Origin: Alligator mississippiensis
Lineage: Eukaryota > Chordata > Crocodylia > Alligatoridae
DNA: 64,000 bases
Assembly: GCF_030867095.1 (NCBI RefSeq)
Contig: NC_081835.1
Location: 16,872,501 to 16,936,500 of the forward strand
Reading direction: 5' to 3'
The notes beneath the pieces are model-generated. The model was not told the origin of the DNA. It saw nothing but the letters and a program-made list of their open reading frames with translations, and did not search any database. Shown piece after piece: positions 1 to 10,000 of the stretch. Position numbers and translations under genes: made by a program. Within the stretch, counting starts at the first letter, position 1, and each line of letters opens with the position of its first letter.

Positions 1-1045
1 GAATTGGCTAGAGGGTCGTACCCAGAGAGTGATGGTGGATGGGTTGGTATTGACCGGAAGGGTGTGGGCAGTGGGGTCCCGCAGGGCTCGGTCCTTGGAC
101 CGAGACTCTTCAATGTCTTCATCAATGACTTGGATGAGGGAGTGAAGTGTACTCTGTCCAAGTTTGCGGATGATACAAAACTGTGGGGAGAAGTGGACAA
201 ACCAGAGGGCAGGGAACAACTACAAGCTGACCTGGACAGGTTGGACAAATGGGCAGAAAACAACAGAATGCAATTTAACAAGGAGAAATGCAAAGTGCTG
301 CACCTAGGGAGGAAAAATGTCCAGCACACCTACTGCCTAGGAAATTACCTGCTCAGTAGCACGAAAGCAGAAAGGGATCTTGGAGGACTCCAAGATGAAC
401 ATGAGTCGTCAGTGTAACGAAGTCATCAGCAAAGCTAACTGCACTTTGTCGTGCATCAGCAGATGCGTGACAAACAGAACCAAGGAGGTGATACTTCCCC
501 TCTATCGGGCGCTGGTCAGACCTAAGTTGGAATACTGTGTCCAGTTTTGGGCGCCACACTTCAAGAGGGATGCAGATAACCTGGAGAGGGTCCAGAGAAG
601 GGCCACTCGTATGGGTAAGGGCTTGCAGGCCAAGCCCTATGAGGAGAGGCTAGGGCACCTGGACCTCTTCAGCCTCCACAGGAGAAGGTTGAGGCACGAC
701 CTTGTGGCTGCCTATAAATTCATCATGGGGGCGCAGAAGGGAATTGGTGAGGCTCTACTCACCGAAGTGCCCCTGGGGGTTACAAGAAATAATGGCCACA
801 AGCTAGCAGAGAGCAGATTTAGACTGGACATTAGGAAGAACTTCTTCACAGTTAGAGTGGCCAAAATCTGGAATGGGCTCCCAAGGGAGGTGGTGCTCTC
901 CCCTACGCTGGGGATCTTCAAGAGGTCAGATAGGCATCTGGCTGGGGTCATCTGACCCCAGCACTCTTTCCTGCCTATGCAGGGGGTTGGACTCGATGAT
1001 TTATTGAGGTCTCTTCTGACCCTAACATGTATGAATCTAACAGGC
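1..1045 (+). mobile_element. CR1 LINE, 3' part of ORF2 and 3' UTR
   Basis: Frames at 4-417 and 380-955 read the C-terminal part of CR1 reverse transcriptase ([24 protein letters not shown], then [38 protein letters not shown]). The change of frame near 380 shows a frameshift, so the copy is dead. The 3' end carries the CR1 tail (GGGGGTTGGACTCGATGAT, then CCTAACATGTATGAATC). The copy runs off the left edge of the window. A17 near 1086 follows. Confidence 0.9.
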
Positions 1046-2629
1046 CCACCAGGACTCATACCAGGATGGATAAAAATCAACTATTTAAAAAAAAAAAAAA
1101 AAAAGATTTTGTATTTAATTGTATTTTTAAGATTTTTTTTAAACCCTATATATAGTTTGAATTTAAGATGTGTTAAAGCTGAAAGATATCATCACGGAAT
1201 AGAGATGATAACTTCTAATTATATACTATTTGAGACAATATAGTAATGTAACTTTTTTAGAAAAGTTTTATAAATAGGCCATGGACTATATTAGGGGCCC
1301 AATTTTATGGGTTTCCCAGAGGTTCCTCTATAGATTAGTAAGGTTTAAAGAAAACCACTCTACCCAGTGAGACTCAGTGCTCAGTCTAGAAGATTCCATT
1401 AAGTTTCTCTGTGATGCTTAGTTTCAGTTCTCAAATTGTGGATTTGTGTCTCCAGAAATAACATCCTTGTTAACAGCAGCATACAGAGATAAGAGATAGC
1501 AGACCTGATTACCTACCCATCAGCCCTATTGTCTCTCTGCAAGTTTGTGTACACAGAGTCAAGCCCTTACCTCTCTCTAAAAGTGCAAAGTTTCAAGAAG
1601 TTAAACGAACAGAGGATTGTTGAGGGTGGAGTAGATCTGGGCAAGAAGGAAGAGTCTGGAGACAAAAGCTAGGAGGGAGGGACAGTAGTAACAAGAGAAA
1701 CATTTTGAGCAGAATATTCCAGAAGTATTGAGGGATATGTTTGAGTGTAGCTTCTCCATTGATTTGAGATCTAGTGATGGAATGGTACGGTAGAAGGGAA
1801 AACCTATCATGGCAGCAGGCTTACCAAGCTGTAAAAGAGAGAAGAAATCAAAGATAAGAAGCAATCTAGAAGAAAGCCCCAAGCTAATATGTGGCTGCAG
1901 TGCTCTTTTGATGTCCTCCTAATACTGCATGGCAAAAATATCTTCCAAATATCCATGACTGATCTAGCGAATTGGAGATAGTTCACCTCCCAATGACTTC
2001 ACAAGTATCTGCTTCAATTAGCTTTAGTAAATAAAATAACCAAATCATAATTCAGTTCTCTGATGTAGCTGCAAAATTAATCTGAAAAAATATCAAAATA
2101 AATCACCGCTTTAAAATGTATACAGTGTACCTTCTAAAAATGTAACCTACATCTATCTCTGAGTTGTGAATAACATGTATTATGGTTATATCAAACAACA
2201 AGGATGCATTTTTTGTAGAAAACAATGATTAAATTGAGGCTTCCTGACCAGTGATTTAAATCATGATTTAAATCTTATTTGATTTAAATCAAGCCCACCC
2301 CAACTAATACTACTTATAATTGCATCCTGTTTTGACAAGAGGGTGGTTAAGTAGGTAGAAGTACCTCATCTATAGCCTCTTTTTTCACCCACAATTCCAA
2401 TGTTTAAAGCATAGTGGAGAACCAGATTCAACCTTAAATGCAGAATGATGAAAATGCTGGTCAACCAAAACTACTCGCAAATATATGGTCTGACCTAGGA
2501 ATTACAAGCTCACTCATTGATGCAGCCTTTTTTCAAGCTCTTTCAGACAACTAGATTTAACCCAAGCCAACTCCATGAACTCAGAAGAAAATGGCAAAAA
2601 TAACTGGAAATAACTGGGGTGTTTGCCTC
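1046..2629. other. AT-rich intergenic DNA, no gene seen
   Basis: No splice-compatible conserved frame was recognised. At 2257-2292 there is a cluster of GATTTAAATC-like palindromes followed by AAGCCCACCCCA, possibly the end of an old DNA transposon whose other end was not found. Confidence 0.4.
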
Positions 2630-3239
2630 TAGGGGCGTGCGAAATGGGCCATATTCGATTCAGATTCAGCCCGAAGCGGGGCACAGTGATTCTATTAGTT
2701 GATTCAGATCACAGTCCCGATTCAATTGGGCCGAATCCGAATCTGAAGATTCAATGCTGATTCGGAGAATCAGTGATTCATCCATAGACACAGCTTCAAA
2801 ATGTTTTTTCTACATACCTCGAGGTACCAGGCGCAGCTCATGAATGCTGTGATGGTAGGATAGATGGAGCGTCCCACAGGAACATGGGGAGGCCCCCCGC
2901 ATACTTGGCGATGGATCCAGAGGTGGACTGGAAGTGCTTCTGGTCCATTTCCAGGTCAACCCCCAAATGCGCTGGGGACCCCCCCCACGTTCCTCTGGGA
3001 CTCTCCATTCACCCCAGCATCTCAGCATTCACAAGCTACCGTTCCAGGTATGTAGAAAAATCATTTAAAGCTGTGTCTATGTCCGAATCATTGAATCTCT
3101 CCGAATTGATTTGGAGGCTTCCGATTCAATTCAGAGATTAACGGGTCTCCCGATTCAATTTGGATTTGAAGATTTGGCTGCCGAATTGGGCCGAATCTCC
3201 CCTGAATCAAATCAGCAACTAAAGCTTTGCACAGCCCTA
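2630..3239. mobile_element. Non-autonomous hAT-type element, GATTCGG family copy 1
   Basis: Ends are TAGGGGCGTGCGAAAT and TTTGCACAGCCCTA, an inverted pair. Flanks are TTTGCCTC (2622-2629) and TTTGCCAG (3240-3247), an 8-bp target duplication with two changes, as expected of hAT elements. Both ends hold many GATTCGG/GATTCAG units that can pair with each other. Length 610 bp, no coding capacity. Related copies are at 8967-9938 and 16734-17354. Confidence 0.75.
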
Positions 3240-3271
3240 TTTGCCAGTTAAATAGAACTAAAAGTATATAA

Positions 3272-4440
3272 CAGGGGTCAGCAATGCCTGGCACACGTTG
3301 AGCATGGCACACGAGACCATTTTGCTCTGCACGCTACTGCCAGCCTGGGCTCTAGGAAGCTGCTGCCAGCCACGAAGCCCAGGTTGCTCCCAGCAAGCAG
3401 ACTGGGATCCATGGTTGGCAGTAGCTACCCAGAGCCTGGGCTGGTTGCAGCCAGGAGGCTGCAAACATCTGCTCTGGGCTCCAGCATTAGCTCCATACAG
3501 GCGGGTGCATGTGTACCTCACAGCTGATGGGCGGGGAGGGGCAGGGGGCCTGAGGCAGTGCAACCTTGGCTTTTCTCCCGCTGTTGGCACAGAGCTGATG
3601 ACTGGGCTCTGGAGCCTGGCACAGCTGTTTGTAGCCAGCCTGGGCTCTGGGCAGTTGCAGCAGGCAGCAAGCAGGCTACAAACACCTGCACCCGGCTTCA
3701 CAGTCCCAGCATCAGCTCCATGCTGGCAGGAACTGCACATGGACCTCAGAGCGGATAGTGGGAGGGCTGTGCTGCCTCAGGCCCCATTTCCACCGTCCAC
3801 TCCAAGGCACGCGTGCACCCACTGGTATGGAGCTGATGTCACCCTGGAGCAGATGTTTGCAGCCTCCTGGCTGCAACTGGCCCAAGCTCTGGATAGCTGC
3901 TGCCAACCACGGAGCCCAGTCTGCTTGCAGCAGGGCTTGCAGCTGCCCAGCCGCTTGCTGGGAGCAGCCTGGACTTTGCGGTTGGCAGCAGCTGAGCCTG
4001 CCTGCTCCCCCTCCACGTCCAGCATCTGGTTCTGTGTGTTTGTCTGCCTCTGTCTGGTTCTCTGTGTCTGTGTGCGCACACGTCTGGTTGTGGATGTGTG
4101 TGTGCATGTGTCTGTTCTGGTTCTCTGTGTTTGTGCATGTGGTTCTGTATGTGTGTGTGCCTGGAAAAGGAGAGCAGAGAGAGAACCTTTTTCTTTCTCG
4201 CTCTCCTCTTTCTCGTCTCTTTTTTTCCTCTCTCTCTCATTGCAACATGCTCAACAAAAAAGGAATACAGAACAACAAGGCAACATTCATGATGATTAAA
4301 TATACTAATATGCAGTGCGTCCTGCCATGTACCCCCCACGCCCTCATTTTGTTTTTCTGGCATGCCGGCACTCCAGCACCTTCCAAGATAGACATTGCAA
4401 GTTTTTTGGCGCTCTGGCCAAAAAACATTGTCTGCCCTTG
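3272..4440. mobile_element. Non-autonomous hAT-type element, CAGGGGTCAGCAA family copy 1
   Basis: Ends are CAGGGGTCAGCAATG and CATTGTCTGCCCTTG, inverted. Target duplication GTATATAA (3264-3271) and GTATATAG (4441-4448), 7 of 8. The 1169-bp body is GC-rich on the left with internal inverted copies (about 3405-3510 against 3820-3925), then a TG-rich satellite-like tract at 4022-4160. The long open frames inside are translations of low-complexity GC/TG text and not a transposase. A shorter, opposite copy is in XPC intron 4. Confidence 0.85.
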
Positions 4441-4482
4441 GTATATAGCCTCCAAAGCCTGGACTGTTTCTATAGCTGAGCT

Positions 4483-4740
4483 TTAACTACAATGGTAATT
4501 CTTTGCTGTAGTTCCTGTGCTGCCTTTGAAATAGCGTTCTGGAATCAGTGGGGTACGAAGGCGTATCTGGTACGTGCGTGTTTCTATACTGCTGATCTCC
4601 AAGGAGTATTCAACAGCAGCCAAGCTGTTTAACCACAGTTCCCTAAAATGCTGCCCTATTCCACCGATACTATTAGCAAAGCAGTTAGCCTGGGCTTCAT
4701 GAAGTTTCATTTGACAAAATGCAAAGCAAATGTGCCAAAC
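4483..4740 (-). other. Unrecognised open frame with protein-like composition
   Basis: On the minus strand, 75 codons from ATG 4710 to the stop at 4483, with the frame open about nine codons further upstream. It reads MKLHEAQANCF, then IGGIGQHFRELW, then LAAVEYSLEISS and so on. Composition and codon use look less random than in neighbouring frames, and an AG acceptor-like site precedes it near 4745. I do not recognise the family. It could be the last exon of an unknown gene, a retropseudogene fragment, or chance. Confidence 0.2.
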
Positions 4741-4983
4741 CAGCTTTCTTTAAAAAGTCAGGATTCTTCCATGGGCCAATGCATGTATGAAAGTAATTAA
4801 GACTGCCACTCACGGTGGTCCTAAATTAAAAACAAATGACTGATTTTATAAGTGCTAGACCTGCGACATTGCATACACTGCTGAGGGACAATGCAAACCA
4901 TGCTTAAACCCAAGGGAATAGAGCGCCACCTAGTGCCTCATGGGAGTTAAAGATTCAAAGATCAATTTCAGGTTAGTCTACAC

Positions 4984-5198
4984 CAGGAATGTCAAACTTA
5001 GCCCACAGGGCTTCTCATGGGTTGGATCCAGACCTGGGGGCAACAGGGCAAGCAGAAGTGAATGGAGGAGGCAGTAGGCTACATGGTGGCAGGGCGAGTG
5101 GGGCTGTGACAGCACAGCATTCACTCGTCCTCTACTGATAGCCATGTCCACTAGGGTACACAGATTCAGCAGCAGGCCCATTTGTTTTGATGCCCTTG
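4984..5198. mobile_element. Short hAT-type MITE (215 bp)
   Basis: Starts CAGGAATGTCAAACTT and ends TTTTGATGCCCTTG, imperfect inverted ends. Flanks are GTCTACAC (4976-4983) and CTCTACAC (5199-5206), a 7 of 8 target duplication. No coding capacity. Confidence 0.7.
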
Positions 5199-5206
5199 CT
5201 CTACAC

Positions 5207-6756
5207 AGATTTCACAGGCAGAGCTGTAGCTACATGGGGGGAGAAGTGGGGTGGGGGGAAAGGGAAGAGACAATGAATTAATAAATCTAAAGCTCATGCC
5301 ATCTAAGAAGTGGAGTTTTTCTAGGGGTAAACAGTAGAAAGTGCTGCTCCTTGTTTGAAGCATCACACTAAGCAGAGTTGTAAGGAAAGGCAAAATTACA
5401 TTATACCAAGAGAAGCTAGTTTTTAAACACTGAATAGTTAGCACACTTTAGCAATCTGCAGAAATGGAAACATGGTCAGCTTCAGTCGTTGTTCCCAAAT
5501 ATAATGCACATGAATGAGCACTGATCTTAATATAAAATGCAGAACGATCATATCATAGGTGAAAAATCTATAGACAAACACTTACCTGGAATGGTCTACA
5601 CATGCACAAGCTCCTGAGGTCCCTTCCAGCCCCATTTTCTGAGTCAATGATGATTTTCTAACCACATTTCAGCCGAGATATTCCATTGAAACTACAGCTG
5701 TCTTTCCAAGTTTTCTTCTCCCTCTACTTCAAGGAGCATCTAGCATGGACATAACTTGGAATAGTTCTTGATTTTATATTTTTTTACTGGCACAAAAGGT
5801 AGTCTTCTGTCTTTTAAAAAATGTAAATCTAAAAACAGATTCTTCCATTTTTAGTACTCTTGCTGTGACTACATGAACAAGATGTCCTGTAGACCAGGAA
5901 GGGTGTTGTACTTCTAGGACAGTGTTACTCAAAACAGCAGCTTTCGTTGGCATGTTATGAACTAAACCTAAAAAGCTGGGTACTTAAGAGACAGGTCCAG
6001 TAATGAACAGCTCTATTCCAACTTCCAAAACCACGCTCATTAAAATGGGAAATACAGTCTAGACCACCCTTGGTATTTTATAACCCCACTTCTTATGCAA
6101 TTAAGCACTCTATGCTCCAAACCTCAAAGGACATAGCCACTTCTCTTCCCAGACCACAAGAAAAATAAGAATCTTGCATAATATGCTATACACCACTTTC
6201 AGCCGCAGATACTATGATTCCCACATGTCAGCACTTGCCGGATCCTGCTAATGCAGAAATGATCCTATGTGCATTTTTAGTGTGCAAGACAGTGACTAAC
6301 AGCTGTACCCAGCGGTCAACACAAACTGTTGATCTTTAGATGACAAATCTTATTTCTTTCCTTCCAGCAGCTTTGCTTATCTGTTAGTCTATTGGCATAG
6401 ATACCATTAAGCTTTTATATCTCTGATTCTTTCAAGCTGCTTTTGGCTAGTATTTTCTACACCGTATGCCAGAAGACTATACTTTAGAAACCACATCCAA
6501 TCTGCGCATAGCCAAAACAGACGTTTAAAAACCTGGGAACAAATCAACCATGACTGCAATACTGGAACTGCACTGCTCTTTAGACTCATAACTTGCAGTC
6601 TATACAAGTATTATAGGGGCAGCGTTGTAATATATATAAAAACATTAACACCCACCCCCTCCACACTTCATATTCAGTTGTAACATGCATGTACACTGGT
6701 TGATTTCTATATACAAAAATGAAACGTGACAAGTCAAATCCAAAAGATAAATCATA
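5207..6756. other. Intergenic DNA downstream of LSM3, no gene seen
   Basis: AT-rich sequence with no recognised exon. A short CR1-like tail (CTCCTGAGGTCCCTTCCAGC) lies at about 5610-5660. Nothing else was supported. Confidence 0.4.
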
Positions 6757-6762
6757 TTTATT
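6757..6762 (-). other. Candidate LSM3 polyadenylation signal (AATAAA)
   Basis: Plus-strand TTTATT reads AATAAA on the minus strand, about 325 bp beyond the LSM3 stop codon. This would give a short 3' UTR. An A-rich tract follows at 6765-6788 on the plus strand. No transcript evidence is available, and other signals could be used. Confidence 0.45.
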
Positions 6763-7087
6763 AGTTAAAAAAAAAAAAAAAAAAAAATCAAGACACTGCC
6801 ATAGCCAAGACTGTGAACACTGATTTGAGTTATGGTTTTCAAATGTACTATGGAATAAGTAAAAGTAATTTGTACCATTTTCACTAGTAAAAAAAAAAAC
6901 AAACAAAAAATAGGTCCCTTTCCCCCCTTCCCACCCCCCCCCCCCAAAAAACAACAACAAAAAAACCAAAACCACAAAATGATAATATCCTATAAAAATA
7001 TAAACAGTTTGGAAGGGAAGTGTGAACTGAACAGGAACCATTCTCCCAATGCCTGAATCTGTCCAACATGGTAAATCCTCTGCAGTT

Positions 7088-10000
7088 TCAGCCAACCCTC
7101 AACGGAGGAGCTACAAGCACGACGCCATCACCTCTGACAAAGAGCATCGGAATATTCCTCTTGGTAGACTAAGAGGAAGAAAAGAAGAGCATGGTTTACA
7201 TTTTTATCAGATGGGCTGTACAAACAATTAAATATAAATTCATAAGATGGACACAGAGTTCATGATAAACAAGTGTAATGGAAATAAATCTAAACTGAAA
7301 ACTCTTTGCATGTGGAAAAGATCAATGTAAGCATCAAGCAACTTTGATGTTTTTTTCACTTTGATAACAATTTGCCCAAAGTGACTTTAAATGGAGTCCT
7401 TCACCAGTATAGTTTGCAAAAATCAATTTTCATCTCCTCAAATTTAAATTTAAATAAATGAAATATTCCACTTTACACTTGGTTATAATTAATAGTGAAT
7501 ACATTAAAAAAAGTCTTACTTTATAAATTTCTTCATACGTTTCTTCATCAATCTCTATTGTTGTTACAGTCTCTTCCACATCACCCAAAATCATATTTAA
7601 GTGTTGATCATAAGCCTGTAGGAAGGACACCAGTTTAAGGTAGTTTCCTTACTCTCTATACAGTACTTAATGCGAGAGGGGTGGGGTGGGGGGAATGGGG
7701 AAGGGAGAAGCATTGTGTTCCCAGCTGAAGTTCAAATACAAACAGAATGAAAAAAAGAAAAAAGAAAAAAAAACCCACAAAAAACTCACAAAGTATCTTT
7801 TCTAGAAGTATTTATGGCTGGATGCAAATAATGAATTAATTTAATATTGTTTTGACCATCATATACATCACAGTATTTTAAAAGCAAGATGGCGTTGATC
7901 CCTGCTATCCTAAAAAAATCCCAACAATTTAATTTCAGACACTAATGATGTTTCAACTACTGAACTCTTTCCACTGCAAAGCAGAAAGACACAAAACTCA
8001 GTAACACAATAACAAACCAACATGTTTATTCATGGAAGAATTCCTATAGCAAATAGGCTTATGCTTTCCAAAGGAACATCGAAAGGACTTAACAGTGACA
8101 TTTCCTATTTGGTCATTATCAGTGGCAACGATCTGCACATTCAAAGGGAAAAGTAGAGGCAATGAAATGGTCTACACACAGACAACCCTAATAGTAACAA
8201 CCGTTTTGACCACATTACAGCCTTTCCTAGGTCATTGTTACAGTTTCCAAAGTCCCAAATGAATTAAAGCCAGCTATCTCATCTCTTTGCTTCCCATAAC
8301 TTTGCAAGGAACACTTTGATAGATGGAAACCAGATACAAATGTGTCATTAAGGGACAGATGAATACCAGTGAAAAAGCAAAAGAAATTTATGTAAGATTA
8401 CACTAAGGCCCTATCCCACAAGTGCTTCCGGCACACCAAATGATTATAATATTTAGCTTTTACATAGCTCATCAATACATTTCAAACTGCTTTACAAAAG
8501 ATGTCTGCATCATTACCTGCATTTCACATGTGAAAAACTGAAGCATAGAGGTCAAGTGACTTCCTCAAAACTACCTGGCTAATACCAACACCAGGAAAGG
8601 GAACCATGTTTCCTAAGTTCCTATCTAACACTTTATCTATCATGCTACGCTGCTTACAGGAAATTTACACTAGATTTCCCTAAACTGGTGGCTCTCAACT
8701 TTTCCAAGAGAGCACCAACTCCACAGTTCTTTTCTTTATTTTTTTATTTAATTTTTTTTTCAGATGAGGCAGGTTTTATCCTCAGTTGAAAACCACTACT
8801 GGTGTGCAACTTAGCATGGTGGTTCTCAACTGGGTACTGCTGCTGAAAGATAACTTCCCTGTGCACCTGCTGCACAGCCAGACCAAGAAAGGCTGTGGCA
8901 TGCGTGCACACACCTTCTACACTGGTGTTCTCAAATAATCCTAAAGCAGACAGAAGAGCTGGCTTGTAGGCCTGTGCGAAGCGGCTAGTATTCACTTCAG
9001 ATTCGTCTAACTTGGGGGACAGCGATTCGAATCACTGTCCTGAATCTGATTTGGAGACTCGGCTGCTGCCAAATCTCCAAATCACACAGGCCCCAACCCC
9101 CGCCTGCTCTTAATGGCTGCCCTGCCCACCCCAGCTCCCAGCACTTTGGAAAAAAAAAAAAAAATGAAGCCCCGACTCACTGTGTGCTGCTGGGTGGGGG
9201 GATCCCCACTGCCCCCCACTGCACGAGGGGCTCTGTCACAAGCCCCTCAACCTCCCCACATGGACCAGCTCCTGGCCCTTGAAGAAAAAAAACCCAAACA
9301 ATAAAACCCTGGACTCACCAGGTGCTTCCCAGTGGAGTGAGATCCCCCTGCCCCGCACTGCCCTGTGCTGGGGGGGGGGGGGGACGGACGGCTCTGCGCA
9401 AGCTTGCTGCAGGAGATGGTGAGTCTGGGGGTTTATTTTTTTGATTTTTTTCTTAAAGGGCCAGAACTGGGGTGGGTAGAGCAGCTTGGGGGGGGGGGGG
9501 GGAAACAGGAGGGCTCGTGGCAGAACCCCCCCATGCAGCATGGGGCAGTGGGGGGCAGGAGGGATTGCCCCCCTGCTGAACAGCACCCAGCAAGTAGGGG
9601 CTTTTTTTTAAAAGCACTGGGAGATGGGGCTGGGGGGAGCAGGCAGGGGATGAGGCCTGGCAGGGGTCCCCCTATGGGTCCCCCCATCTTGTCCAGCCCC
9701 CACTCCCCCAGCCCCTACTTACCAGCATGGAGTCCAGGTCCAGATACCTGCTGCAGGGGGTGCGGACTGCCTGAATCACCGAACCTCTCTGAATCTTTTC
9801 TGAATTGATTCAGAGAGCTTCGAATAGATTTGGACCTTTTAATTGGTCCCGATTTGATTTGGATTCGGAGATTTGGCTACCGAATTGGGCCAAATCTCCT
9901 CTGAATCAAATCAGTACCCAAAACTTTGCGCAGCCCTATTGGATTGTGCTGCAGCCATTCTAGGTCTGCCACTGCACAATATCTCCCAGGAAGAGTCAGG

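Noticed and set aside
2257-2292. Cluster of GATTTAAATC palindromes as a regulatory array
   Set aside because: Only a few copies in a worn AT-rich region, more likely one end of an old transposon. No second end was identified, so no feature is claimed.
3298-4299. 333-codon open frame on the plus strand
   Set aside because: It lies wholly inside a hAT-type element with a target duplication. It reads low-complexity Cys/Leu/Gln and TG-repeat text, and overlapping frames on both strands are equally open.
9236-9808. Frames of 84 to 147 codons near G runs
   Set aside because: They lie in the GC-rich centre of a nested hAT-type element and contain poly-G derived glycine and proline runs.
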